A DNA stretch of 64,000 nucleotides from assembly GCA_963921825.1 (NCBI GenBank), contig OY997591.1, positions 56,707,031 to 56,771,030 of the forward strand, read 5' to 3'. Numbering within the stretch: the first letter of the stretch is position 1; every line of letters starts with the position of its first letter. Position numbers and translations under genes: made by a program. Source of the stretch: Erodium maritimum (Eukaryota > Streptophyta > Magnoliopsida > Geraniales > Geraniaceae). Shown piece after piece: positions 10,361-22,018 of this stretch. The notes under the pieces are model-generated. The model had not been told where the DNA came from, did no database searches, and saw only the letters and a program-made list of their open reading frames with translations.

Positions 10361-11882
10361 TTCTACGAGCGCACCGATTCCGAGACAGCAGCAGAGTCAT
10401 GGGTATTCAGCAACCAGTGCGCCGGGTCAGAAGCAGCAGGCCTCGCAGGGGAGAGTGTATGCAGTCACCGACTCCAGAGCCCCAGGATCTAGCACGTACC
10501 GCGAGACCATCCAGGGTACGTGTTTATTGTATCATTTATGGGCGTTATTCTTATTTGATACCGGGGCGTCGCACTCTTTTATTTCATTGGGTTGTGCTGA
10601 GAGGTTGGGGTTGAGCTTAGAGCCGTTGAGTCCACCCCTATGCCTGGACACCCCAGTTGGGGGTGGTGTATCGTTGACTAGGGTATGTCGTGCCTGCGAG
10701 ATTAGAGTCACAGACTGTCCTTGCCCTGGTGATCTTCTCGTGCTAGGAATGACGACCTTTGATGTGATTTTGGGAATGGATTGGTTGGCGAAGTACCGAG
10801 GCAACATCTATTTCTACAGGCGACGAGTGACAGTGTCAGTGGGTAGTACGAAGGTGACGTGTGTGCTGGGTAGTAAGAGCGGGGTCCTCCTGTCGGCGTT
10901 GTCCGCAGAAGAGGAAGTATCGGCTGTGCAGAGCCGAGAGTTACCACAAGTGGTATGCGAGTTCCCCGAGGTTTTTCCTGAGGAGTTGAGCGGGTTGCCA
11001 CCGGTTCGTGAGGTGGAGTTCGGGATTGACCTAGTGCCGGGAACGGCGGCGATATCGATGGCGCCTTACAGGTTTGCGCCGGCAGAGTTGACTGAGCTGA
11101 AGCGTCAGCTAAAGGAGCTTCAGCAGAAGGGATTTATCTGTCCGAGCGTATCACCGTGGGGAGCATCAGCACTCTTCGTGAAGAAGAAGAATGGAGAGCT
11201 ACGGATGTGTATAGATTACCGGAAGCTGAACCAGGTTACGGTGAAGAACCAATACCCGATGCCGAGGATCGATGACTTGTTCGACCAGCTGAGAGGGTCG
11301 ACATGCTTCTCGAAGATCGACCTGCGATCCGGTTATTATCAGTTGCGAGTCCGTGAGGGGGACGTCGCAAAGACTGCATTCCGGACGCGCTATGGGCACT
11401 ACGAGTTTCTGGTGATGCCATTCGGACTGACGAACGCACCTGCAGCGTTCATGGACCTGATGAACAGTATCTTTCGGCCGTACTTAGATCAGTTTGTGGT
11501 GGTGTTCGTAGACGACATCTTGATTTATTCGCAGAGCGAGGCAGCACACGAGGTACATCTGAGGACTGTTCTGAAGCTACTGCGCGAGCATCAGCTATAT
11601 GCGAACTTGGAGAAGTGCGAGTTCTGGCTCGCTGAGGTGAAATTCCTCGGTCACATCGTGTCCCGTGATTGCATACTGGTCGATTCGTCGAAGATCGACG
11701 CGGTCTCGAAGTGGGCACGACCCACGAGTGTCTTCGAGATCCGCAGCTTTCTAGGGTTGGCAGGCTATTATCGGCGATTCGTCCAGGACTTTGCGCGACT
11801 AGCCGCACCGATGACTCTACTGACGCGCAAGGGAATCAGATTTGTGTGGACGGAGGACTGTGAAGGGCATTCACGGAGTTGA
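10361..11882 (+). pseudogene. pol: Gypsy pol: protease and reverse transcriptase
   Basis: This continues the second gag frame without a stop. The aspartic protease active site is FDTGAS (D at 10557). RT follows with the usual blocks: [20 protein letters not shown], then [20 protein letters not shown] and the catalytic FVDDIL (11505-11522). The sequence after FVDD ([34 protein letters not shown]) is normal for Ty3/gypsy. The frame ends at 11882 because about one base is missing near 11863, just before the RNase H domain. The protease-RT part is uninterrupted and keeps its catalytic residues, so this copy decayed recently. Confidence 0.92.
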
Positions 11883-12721
11883 AGACTCGGCTGACTACCG
11901 CGCCAGTATTGGTGGTACCCGAGCGAGGGATCGGGTATGATGTCTATGGTGATGCGTCCGGAGAGGGACTGGGCTTCGTGCTGATGCAGTTGGGCAGGGT
12001 TGTGGCTTATGGCTCCAGGCAGTTGAAGACGCACGAGCACAACTATCCTACCCACGAATTGGAGCTAGCAGCAGTCGTGTTCGCGCTAAAAGGCTGGCGG
12101 TATTATCTATATGGCGAGGGGTTTCAGGTGTTCTCAGATCACAAGAGCCTCAAGTATATATTTTCCCACCGAGACCTGAACATGCGCCAGCGGCGGTGGA
12201 TGGAGCTACTCGAGGAGTACGACTTCGAGCTACACTACCATCCGGGTAAGGCGAACGTGGTCGCCGACGCCTTGAGTGGGAAGTCGGTTCCGAGCCTCGC
12301 CAGCATATCAGTCCGAGAGTGGGGCATGATGGGGGAGCTGAGCTCGTTCGGGCTTGAGATAGAGGAGGTTACTGGTGACATGGCCATGTGCTCTTTAGTG
12401 GCTCAGCCCTCACTGCTTGCCCGAGTGTTAGAGGCGCAGTCGGACGACGTCGAGGCATCAGAGATCCGAGAGAGAGTCGTCAGGGGTGACGAGGTGGTAG
12501 GCTGGGAGGACAGTGCTGATTGGGGGTTACGGTACCGCGGGGGGTTGTTCGTGCCAGTTAACTGTAGAGACGACGTGTTGCGGGAGTCACATCATTCGCG
12601 TCTTACAGTGCACCCGGGGGTACCAAGATGTACCGTGACATCAGGCGGCACTTCTGGTGGCGCGGGATGCAGAGAGCAGTCGCAGAGTTTGTGTCGAGAT
12701 GTCTCGTCTGTCAGCAGGTGA
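11864..12721 (+). pseudogene. pol: Gypsy pol: RNase H domain
   Basis: In a new frame after the ~11863 break, the translation gives the RNase H blocks PVLVVPERGIGYDVYGDAS, THELELAAVVFALKGWRYYLYG and FSDHKSLKYIF, then the connector ending HYHPGKANVVADALS. The domain degrades the RNA strand of RNA:DNA hybrids and makes the polypurine primer. Another one-base loss in the G-run at 12616-12620 (CACCCGGGGGTACC) shifts the frame just before the integrase zinc finger. From 12141 onward this sequence is repeated at 20719. Confidence 0.9.
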
Positions 12722-13440
12722 AGGCCGAGCATCAGCGTCCCGCAGGATTGTTGCAGCCACTCCCGATTGCTCAATGGAAGTGGGAGGACATCACGATGGA
12801 CTTCGTGTGTGGACTACCGAGATCACCGAAGGGAAACCACGTCGTATGGGTGGTAGTCGACCGGTTCACCAAGTCGGCCCATTTCCTAGCTATGAGGATG
12901 ACGGATCCGGTCGATAAGTTGAGCAGCATGTATATTCAGGAGATAGTGTGTCTCAATGGGGTCCCGGTGTCGATAGTGTCTGACAGGGATCGCCGCTTCA
13001 CGTCCAGGTTTTGGCCGAGTCTGCAGAAAGCGTTGGGGACCGAAGTTCTACTCAGTACAACACATCATCCACAGACCGATGGTCAGTCCGAGCGCACTAT
13101 TCAGATCTTGGAGGACATGCTACGGGCATGTGTGCTGGACTTCAGGGGATCATGGGAGACCCTCCTCCCGTTGGCCGAGTTCGCCTACAAAAACAGCTTC
13201 CAGGCCAGTATCGGGATGGCACCGTTCGAAGCGTTGTATGGGAGGCCGTGTCGATCGCCAGTGTGTTGGGCAGAGGTGGGGGACAAGAGTCTACTGGGGC
13301 CAGATCTCGTCAGAGAGACGACAGAGAAGGTCACGCTGATACGCGATCGGTTGAGGACCGCGCTCAGAGTCGGCATAAGAGTTATGCCGACAGATGACGT
13401 CGACCGCTTGAGTTCGCAGTCGGTGAGCACGTGTTCCTAA
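12595..13440 (+). pseudogene. pol: Gypsy pol: integrase
   Basis: The HHCC zinc finger spans the frameshift at 12616-12620 (HH...CLVCQQ). The catalytic core keeps all three acidic residues: D in ITMDFVCGLP, D in VSDRDRRFTS and E in HPQTDGQSERTIQ. The C-terminal part (GMAPFEALYGRPCRSP, WAEVGD) is typical. Near 13362 the frame is lost by what looks like an inserted GC dinucleotide (ACCGCGCTCAG). The next frame then meets a TGA at about 13393, where a CGA or AGA arginine codon would fit a basic stretch. Confidence 0.9.
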
Positions 13441-13885
13441 AGGTGAGCCCGAGGAAGGGACTGGTACGGTTCAAGCGCAACGGGGGCAAGTTGGCTCCGC
13501 GGTACATTGGGCCGTTTGAGATCTTGAGCAGAGTGGGAGCAGTGGCTTATCGTCTGGCGTTGCCACCGCAACTTGGGAGAGTTCATGACGTCTTCCACGT
13601 GTCCCAATTGCGGCAGTACAATGCGGACCCCTCTCACGTCATTGAGTGGACAGATATCGAGGTGGCTGACGATGTCTCCTATGAGGAGCAGCCGGTCTGG
13701 ATCATGGACACACGAGAGCAGGTCCTGCGGGGAGGCAAGATTATCCGCCTGGTACGAGTGCAGTGGAAGCATCACGGGGCTGAATCGACTTGGGAGCGCG
13801 AGGACGAGGTTCGCGCGAAGTATCCCGCCTTGTTCGTTTCCCGAGGTACGTCTGTCTTAAATTTCGTGGACGAAATTCCTTTAAG
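13431..13885 (+). pseudogene. pol: Gypsy pol C-terminus with chromodomain (unit 1)
   Basis: The frame resumes with FLKVSPRKGLVRF and the GPFEILSRVG block of the integrase C-terminal domain. It then has YRLALPPQLGRVHDVFHVS and ends in a chromodomain-like stretch (VLRGGKIIRLVRVQWKHH, STWEREDEVRAKYPALF). A C-terminal chromodomain with long 2-3 kb LTRs points to the chromovirus branch, most like Tekay/Del. In such elements the chromodomain is thought to steer integration to chromatin. The polypurine tract follows immediately. Confidence 0.88.
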
Positions 13886-13924
13886 GGGGGTAGATTGTAA
13901 GAACCACTCCTGGTCAACGACAGT
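13883..13924 (+). promoter_or_regulatory. Polypurine tract plus 29-base stub of the 3' LTR
   Basis: AAGGGGGGTAGA (13883-13894) is the plus-strand primer site. TGTAAGAACCACTCCTGG starts at 13896 but the LTR stops after 29 bases, at 13924. There it joins a second copy of the chromodomain region through the microhomology CAA. Confidence 0.9.
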
Positions 13925-14323
13925 CAAGTTGGCTCCGCGGTACATTGGGCTGTTTGAGATCTTGAGCAGAGTGGGAGCAGTGGCTTATCGTCTGGCGTTG
14001 CCACCGCAACTTGGGAGAGTTCATGACGTCTTCCACGTGTCCCAGTTGCGGCAGTACAATGCGGACCCCTCTCACGTCATTGAGTGGACAGATATCGAGG
14101 TGGCTGACGATGTCTCCTATGAGGAGCAGCCGGTCTGGATCATGGACACACGAGAGCAGGTCCTGCGGGGAGGCAAGATTATCCGCCTGGTACGAGTGTA
14201 GTGGAAGCATCACGGGGCTGAATCGACTTGGGAGCGCGAGGACGAGGTTCGCGCGAAGTATCCCGCCTTGTTCGTTTCCCGAGGTACGTCTGTCTTAAAT
14301 TTCGTGGACGAAATTCCTTTAAG
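13925..14323 (+). pseudogene. Tandem duplicate of the chromodomain region (unit 2)
   Basis: A 399-base copy of 13487-13885, offset 438 bases, with few differences. One of them, C to T at 14201, turns a CAG into TAG in the chromodomain. The unit-1 frame runs through the LTR stub into this copy, so one open frame (13431-14201) encodes two chromodomain-region copies in series. The copy ends at TTTAAG, inside its own polypurine tract, where copia sequence begins. Confidence 0.92.
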
Positions 14324-14328
14324 CTAAA

Positions 14329-15983
14329 TGTCCAAATGTATATATCATCATTAGCAATAAAATTAAAGCGGCTTTATATTACTTATGTGTTGGAGTAATA
14401 TATCGATGTGTGCTCTGATCTATGCCCACCATGCGAATAGAACCATAGATCGAGATAGATCACACTCGATGGGTCCCTAGTCAACAAAGCTTCACTAGAA
14501 GCGACTAGTATGAAAGATGGCTCTTTATGGCTTACGTTCTGTTAGTCATTGGAATGGGATTCCGGAGTCTGATCATAGATATCATGTGGGACATGATATT
14601 GGACGACCCGCCCTGAATATGTGCCATAGATTAAGTCATGAACATATTCAGTGTTGTAGCTTGTCATGTATCCTTAGACCAAGGAGTCTTTGTGATCGCT
14701 ATGTAGTCAACAACTGAGTTTGACCTGAGCCTAACGTTGTCCGTAACAGGGCTTCCATAACGGCCAGGATTGGCTTGGGGACGGGCTACATGAGTGACAC
14801 GAAAGACGGCTAAGGGATTTATCCCTCATACTAAGGTATGGGAAAGATATCGGTTCTCGGCCACTTGATCGAGAGTGACTGGAAGAATAGCATGGCCATG
14901 CCCATGATACTGGGTATCATATCTTCAGTCATCTCACATATCAAGGAACGGTGATTGAGAATAATAAGGATGACGGCTCTATGCCTTATCTCAATCAGGA
15001 TATCGGAGATAAAAGGATAATGACAGGGACGACGGAAAGGTTAGAATCGACAGGGTCGATTCGTTATGTAGTGTCAGGCAATACTAAAGTCTCGTTAGTT
15101 GCCACTTAAATAGGATCAAGTAAAATGGGATTTTACGTTGATCTATTGACATGCATAAACCTAAGGGTCACACCGGAGGATGAAACTCATTGACACATTT
15201 ATGGAGAATGGCCAAAAGGGAGTTGTCTCGGGACATGACCAAAACTGGGTTTTGGGTCATGTGCCCGTAAGTGAATAGGACTTTACGGATCGAGACAAGG
15301 CTTGGAGTCTTGGGATTGATCGCGTCGGATAATGTTGGACATTTCCGGTATGGAAGGCATGGAGGCGATGAGCGAATCACGGGACCTCGTTGGAAATGGT
15401 CACGTGCCATGTTCCAAGAGGCCCATGAAAGGCCCATGCAACCAAGGCCCATGGAACTAATTAATCAAGTCTTGATTAATTAGTACTAAGTAAGCAAGAC
15501 AAGGATTAAGGTGTTGGTGATTCACCACCTAACCCAATCTTGTCTTGCCATACTTTGTCCTATTTACACCTTACTTGACACCATACTTGTCCCATGCCTT
15601 TAGTTGGACAAGTATGGGTTTTGTTATGTTTAAGTCATCTTTTTTTCAACATAACAAACACAAGACAAGAAGAGGAAACACATTTTCTCTCCCTCTTCCA
15701 TGGCCATTTCGGGTTTGGCTAGTTTCCACCTCCATTTTTTTGTTCTTGAGTCCTCAAAGAGAAGAACTACGTGGCTTTGATTCCCATGTGGATACGTAGG
15801 CGTCTTGGAGACTCAAGCCAATCATTCGTTAACCGGTGTTCTTGTTTTGGTAAGAAATAGTGCTGAATTTTTCTCTTGTGAATCTATTCTTTGTTAGTTG
15901 TTTCATGGTTTAATCGTCTCTTGGTTTTCATTGATTTTCCGCTGCGAGTTGGTTCATCTCCAACCCTACCTCGAGACCCAACA
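14329..15983 (+). mobile_element. Ty1/copia LTR, left copy
   Basis: The right end (GAGACCCAACA, ending at 15983) is fixed by the primer-binding site that follows. The left end is less sure: TGTCCAAATG at 14329 is the first TG, preceded by CTAAA that belongs to neither element, so the LTR may be 5'-truncated. It is ~1.65 kb and non-coding. It differs from the right copy (22907-24561) by two substitutions that I could see (15405 T/G, 15955 C/T), which implies recent duplication or conversion. Confidence 0.82.
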
Positions 15984-15984
15984 G

Positions 15985-15996
15985 TGGTATCAGAGC
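15985..15996 (+). promoter_or_regulatory. Copia primer-binding site, initiator tRNA-Met type
   Basis: TGGTATCAGAGC starts two bases after the LTR end, an exact match to the usual plant initiator tRNA-Met PBS. Confidence 0.92.
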
Positions 15997-17540
15997 AGTG
16001 CTACCTTCGGGATTCACAAGACGGTGTTCAAAGTTTCGGTTTTGCTTGAAAGTTTCGTTTTTGGCATGTTGTTTTGCTAAATTGTTTGATAACATGTTTT
16101 AAATTATTGTTTATGGATTTAATACATGTAAAATGAATTTTTGAAAATTATTTCAAATCTGGAAATTTTGAAATTTTTTTTGATTTTTCGGGTCTCGGGA
16201 GCGGGACTCTCGGGGAGCCGAAACCGGGACCGAACGGGGCTCCGTTGGACGGAGCTAGGCCAAGCATGACCATTGGATGGTTGATATGCCAAGGCTAAAC
16301 CGTTTTGTTAGTTATGACGAGTTTGGAACCGTCATGATGAACTCGAAGATCAAATGTTCAAAAGTTTCATTTTTGAACGGTTTCGATAAACCGAGCATCA
16401 AAAAATTTCGAAACTTGGCTATTAATTAAAACCGGAAAATCACATGATGTTTGATAACATGCTTGTTTGATAACACGATGTGTGATGTGATGTTGGCATG
16501 GTGTACATAATAGCCCCGAGCTCGATTTAATTATTTATCGCTTTTCACGGCCTGCGAGCCGTTAGAGTTAGCGTGTAATTATTCTTTCAAGGTGTGGTCG
16601 TCGAACCACTTGTTTGTAATATTTATTTATTCCCGACCTGCGAGTCTTGTATTAAATTGTAATATTTTACTCAAGACGAAGAAAGGGCGAAAAGGTCATT
16701 TGGTGGCTTTTCGGGTGTTGGCATCGGCTTGGAGTCGGTGGAGCTCAAGAAGCTAGTGGGAGTTAGTTTAGGGGGCTATTATGTGCACATTTATCACTTT
16801 ATGCTTGGTTTAGTTTATGCATGATTAATTCTATGTGTTTTAGAATTGCATGCTTAACTTTATTTACCGAGCATATCACCTCACATGCAAAGATAAAATT
16901 GGAATTTTAATCCTTGTGTGTGAACCCTTATAACCGTCATTACATTGGATGTAGTTGACGGGTTCAAAGGAAGAATTACATTGGATGTAATTTGAGGCAT
17001 CATTGCATTTGGAATGTAGTTGATGTGCTCATCGCATCTAGGATGTGCCAAAGTTTTGAACACAACTGGACAAGTAAAAGCGGGTCATGTCCGATACCTC
17101 CCAATAATCAACACCTTACTACCTCCCCGTCCTATGGGTGTCGTGCGCATTAGCGGAGCATCCATGGGGAAGCGGGGTAGTAGGTTTGGACGACATATGT
17201 GGGTGTCGTGCGCATTAGCGGAGCACCTACATAGTGACGGGCCATAGTTGAAAATTGGTGGACCCGACTACGATTCTCAGCCTGAGGTTGAGCTAGGGTA
17301 ACAGATAGGGTAAGCCGTGTACATAAGTGCATACCCTAGCCAAGAGTCACATTGGATGTGATTGGATGGAGTCCTACCTACATAGCTCGATTAAGTGGTG
17401 AGCATTAGTTCAGCTTAATCGAGTGAATCAAGGATCTTGGTTTCAGATTCTAAAGGTTTAGAATTGATTGTGGGTGTTTAAGCTTGATCTTCATAAAATT
17501 TATTCAGTTTACTGATTGAATTTTATCTGTTGTAGATCAA
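15997..17540 (+). other. Copia 5' leader, no gene seen
   Basis: About 1.5 kb lies between the PBS and the gag ATG. It contains short repeated phrases (for example 'cattacattggatgtagttga' variants at 16938-17045, and GTGTCGTGCGCATTAGCGGAGCA at about 17140 and 17205). I recognise no coding region. Confidence 0.6.
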
Positions 17541-18110
17541 ATGGCAAATTCAGCGAACATTAATAGTTTGTCATTAAAAACCATTCTTGACAGGGTCAAG
17601 CTAAATGGGACAAACTATTTGGACTGGTACAGAATTTTGAGGATAGTCCTCAAGTCTGAACGCAAAGAATATGTCCTTGACAAGGCTGTCTCTAAGACCA
17701 TATCAGAGTTACATGAAGTGTCATTAACTGCTGAGAAGAATATCTCAGGGATCTGGGATCCAAGGATATTCTGATGGTCAACAAGGGAATTGGAAGTGGC
17801 AAGGGCTGGGCCCATGCGCACTTGGCAGGAAAGATGAGACACCTGAGAATGTCTGCTTCTACTGCCAACAGCCTGGTCATTGGAACCGGGATTACAGGAA
17901 GTTCACGGCTGATCTGAAGAAGGGCAGTGGGACTACGCCTTCATCAAATAGCCTGGATGATCTGAAGAAGGGCAGTAGGACTGCGCCTTCATCAGGAAAC
18001 CTGGATGATCTAAGGAAGGGCGGTGGGACCGTGCCTTCATTCGGTATTAACTCTATAGAGCTACATCTCTCTACTTCCAAAGATTCATGGGTATTAGATA
18101 CCATGACTGA
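17541..18110 (+). pseudogene. gag: Copia gag, internally deleted
   Basis: It starts MANSANINSLSLKTILDRVKL with the N-terminal block of plant copia gag (KLNGTNYLDWYRILR), and the frame stops at 17774. Most of the capsid domain is missing. The translation resumes near the nucleocapsid as CFYCQQPGHWNRDY, a CCHC knuckle whose last Cys has become Tyr. Three 45-bp repeats follow (17911-18045). Gag would form the particle; this copy could not. Confidence 0.82.
17911..18045 (+). repeat. Three 45-bp in-frame tandem repeats in copia gag
   Basis: The unit begins GATCTGAAGAAGGGCAGTGG and encodes (D/A)DLKKGSGTTPSS.... Copies begin at about 17910, 17955 and 18000. The period is a multiple of three, so the frame is kept. 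Confidence 0.85.
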
Positions 18111-20718
18111 ATCTCACACATGCACTAATATATGGTGGCTGAAAGTATGAGAGATTTGGAAAGCACGAAATGGACCTCAGAGTTGTGGCAACTGCTGTAG
18201 GATCCATGAGTCTTGCTTTGCCAAGAGGCCTTGTCTTAGTATTGTATAATGTATATTGCATACCTACTTTTAGTAGAAATATTATATCTGTATCCGTGTT
18301 TGACAAGGAAGGATATAATGTTAATATTGGAAATGGAGTTTTCAATGTTCTATGCAATGATATGTTTTATACCAGTACTGACATGGTTGGAGGATTGTAC
18401 ATATTAGATATGGGTAACAATGCCTCAAGTTCTATATATTCCGTTAATACCAAGAGGTCTAAATCCAACGATTTAAACCTAACTCTGTTATGGTACTGTC
18501 ATTTGGGTCGCATAAACAAGAAGCGCCTATCAGCACTTCAGAAGTGCGGGCTTTCAGGTTCATTCGAATTCCATTCGATCGATAGGTGCAAGGTTTGTTT
18601 GATGGGCAAAATGACTAAAGTGCCCTTTATCGATTGCGATGAAATGGCGGGTGAATTATTGGGGCTGATACACTCGAATGTGTGTAGACCAATAAGTTCA
18701 CTTGCCAGGAGGGGTTTTAGCTACTTTATCACATTTACTGATGATTACAGTAAATATGGTTATGTCTATTCGGTGAGACATAAGTCTGAAGCTTTTGATA
18801 AATTCAAAGAGTTTAAGACTATAGTAGAAAACCAGCTCGACAAAGGTATTAAGGCACTTCGATTGGATCGAGGTGGAAAATACTTGACCACAGAGTTATT
18901 AGATCATCTAAAAGAGAATGGGATCCTTTTGGAATGGACTCCTCCTAGGTCACTGTAGTTGAAAGGTGTAGCCAAACGGAGAAATCGGACATTGTTAGAC
19001 AATGGTCTGTTCCATGATTAGTTGGACTGATCTCCCAATCTCTTTTAGGGGTTTTGCTCTAGAGACGACCGCATTCATAGTGAATCGGGCTTCGACGAAT
19101 GGTGTGGAAGGGACACCATTTTAAAAATGGTACGGGATGATGCCCGCTTTGTCCTTCCTAAAGATTTGTGGTTGCGAGGCTTATGTGAAACATTTGGTTT
19201 CGACTAAGCTCGAACCAAGATCTGAGATATGCACCTTCGTGTGGTATCCCAAAGCAACAAGGGGATACTATTTCTACAATCCCAGTGAGAACATGGTGTT
19301 CGTCGCTTGGGGTGGGGTCTTTATGGAAAAGAAGTTTTGTTTCCAAAGACGTCATTGGGAGGACTGTGCATCTCGAAGAAATTCAGGATGGTACAGATCT
19401 GTCTAAACCAATTGGCAACCCAGTAGAAAGGAGCCAGAGATTGTCGTAGAGTAAGAACCAATTCCTGTTACAATTCCGGAAGGTCCAAGGCGATTTGAAA
19501 GGATCAATCTTCCACCTCCAATATATGGTATCCGGAGGTGACAATGAAGTCATGGTGGATCACGATGATCCAGCCACCTTTCAAGAAGTCGTGGATGGGC
19601 CCGACTCCGAGTTATGGCTGGGAGCCATGAGGGAGGAAATGCAATCCATGTCGGACAACCGAGTTTGGGAACCGGTTGATCCCATCAATGGTGTGAAGAC
19701 CATCGGATGCAAATGGATCTTCAAGGTGAAGATGGACATGGATGGCAACCCTCTGACCTACAAAGCTCAACTGGTGGCGAAAGGTTATAGGCAGATCCAA
19801 TGGATTGACTATGAGGAAACCTTCTCCCTAGTGGCTATGGTCAAAATCGATCCAAATTCTTCTTGACATAACTGCGTATTATAACTGCGAGATATGGCAA
19901 GTGGATGTCAAAACCGCTTTCCTAAATGGAAATTTGACTGAGTACGTTTGTATGTCTCGGCCCAAAGGTTTTGACGATCCGAAGAATAAAGGAAAGATTT
20001 ATAAGTTGTTGAAATCCATTTATGGATTGAAACGAACTTCTCGGAGTTGGATCTTTCGTTTTGATGAAGCTGTAATTGGATTTGGCTTAATCAAGAACGA
20101 GGATGAATCTTGCGTTTATAAGAAGGCTAGTGGGAGCAAGATTACCTTTCTGGTTCTCATTGAAAACGACATCCCAACCTTGCACGAGACTAAAGCTTGG
20201 TTGAGGAAGTGTTTTTCAATAAAGGACTTAGGCGATGCTTCTTATATCTTAAGGATTAAGATATGTAGAGATCGCACCAAGAGGGTCTTGGATTTAAGTC
20301 AGGGAACCTATGTGAACAAGGCATTGAGTAGGTTCTTAATGCTCGATTCAAAGAAAGGACTCTTACCCACTAGTCATGGCATTCATCTCAGCAAGACTCA
20401 GTGTCCTAAGACACCTGATGAGCTGAAAAGGATGATGAGAATCCTATGCGCCTGGGGGCAGGATCGATCATATATGCCATGACATGTATGAGACCAGACG
20501 TCTCGTAAGCCTTATGTTGTACCAGTAGACATCATTCTAACCCGGGGGAAAGATGATGTTGAACTAGTCGTCGAAGGATGAGTAGACGCTAGTTTTCCAA
20601 GACAAATCCAGATGACTTTAGAAGTCAATCAGGATATGTGTTTACGCTGAATGGCAGAGCTTTAGCTGGGAAAGCGTAAAGCAAGATACCATTGCCGAAT
20701 CTACGACAGAGGCCAAGT
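18061..20718 (+). pseudogene. pol: Copia pol (protease, integrase, RT, part of RNase H), dead
   Basis: Domain order is Ty1/copia. The protease remnant is SWVLDTMTES, with the DTG glycine lost. The GAG-pre-integrase block is LLWYCHLGRINKKRL...CKVCLMGKM. The integrase core has FTDDYSKYGYVYSV and LRLDRGGKY, and its tail (CEAYVKH...YYFYNPSENMVF) is at 19160-19320. RT follows (WIFKVKMDMDGN, VDVKTAFLNGNL, KSIYGLKRTSRSW). The catalytic YVDD box is absent: FLVL joins directly to NDIPTL at about 20155-20175. Stops and frameshifts occur at 18958, 19866 and 20482 among others. The RNase H remnant ends at ...TIAESTTEAKY, where gypsy sequence begins. Confidence 0.9.
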
Positions 20719-22018
20719 ACAAGAGCCTCAAGTATATATTTTCCCACCGAGACCTGAACATGCGCCAGCGGCGGTGGATGGAGCTACTCGAGGAGTACGA
20801 CTTCGAGCTACACTACCATCCGGGTAAGGCGAACGTGGTCGCCGACGCCTTGAGTGGGAAGTCGGTTCCGAGCCTCGCCAGCATATCAGTCCGAGAGTGG
20901 GGCATGATGGGGGAGCTGAGCTCGTTCGGGCTTGAGATAGAGGAGGTTACTGGTGACATGGCCATGTGCTCTTTAGTGGCTCAGCCCTCACTGCTTGCCC
21001 GAGTGTTAGAGGCGCAGTCGGACGACGTCGAGGCATCAGAGATCCGAGAGAGAGTCGTCAGGGGTGACGAGGTGGTAGGCTGGGAGGACAGTGCTGATTG
21101 GGGGTTACGGTACCGCGGGGGGTTGTTCGTGCCAGTTAACTGTAGAGACGACGTGTTGCGGGAGTCACATCATTCGCGTCTTACAGTGCACCCGGGGGTA
21201 CCAAGATGTACCGTGACATCAGGCGGCACTTCTGGTGGCGCGGGATGCAGAGAGCAGTCGCAGAGTTTGTGTCGAGATGTCTCGTCTGTCAGCAGGTGAA
21301 GGCCGAGCATCAGCGTCCCGCAGGATTGTTGCAGCCACTCCCGATTGCTCAATGGAAGTGGGAGGACATCACGATGGACTTCGTGTGTGGACTACCGAGA
21401 TCACCGAAGGGAAACCACGTCGTATGGGTGGTAGTCGACCGGTTCACCAAGTCGGCCCATTTCCTAGCTATGAGGATGACGGATCCGGTCGATAAGTTGA
21501 GCAGCATGTATATTCAGGAGATAGTGTGTCTCAATGGGGTCCCGGTGTCGATAGTGTCTGACAGGGATCGCCGCTTCACGTCCAGGTTTTGGCCGAGTCT
21601 GCAGAAAGCGTTGGGGACCGAAGTTCTACTCAGTACAACACATCATCCACAGACCGATGGTCAGTCCGAGCGCACTATTCAGATCTTGGAGGACATGCTA
21701 CGGGCATGTGTGCTGGACTTCAGGGGATCATGGGAGACCCTCCTCCCGTTGGCCGAGTTCGCCTACAAAAACAGCTTCCAGGCCAGTATCGGGATGGCAC
21801 CGTTCGAAGCGTTGTATGGGAGGCCGTGTCGATCGCCAGTGTGTTGGGCAGAGGTGGGGGACAAGAGTCTACTGGGGCCAGATCTCGTCAGAGAGACGAC
21901 AGAGAAGGTCACGCTGATACGCGATCGGTTGAGGACCGCGCTCAGAGTCGGCATAAGAGTTATGCCGACAGATGACGTCGACCGCTTGAGTTCGCAGTCG
22001 GTGAGCACGTGTTCCTAA
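20719..22018 (+). pseudogene. pol: Second copy of gypsy RNase H end and integrase
   Basis: Copy of 12141-13440. It begins at ACAAGAGCCTC, inside the RNase H domain (KSLKYIF), and contains the integrase with the same intact D, D and E residues. It has the same G-run break at 21194-21198 and the same GC insertion near 21940. By chance or selection, the join to the copia frame at 20718 is in frame (AKY then KSLKYIF). Confidence 0.93.
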
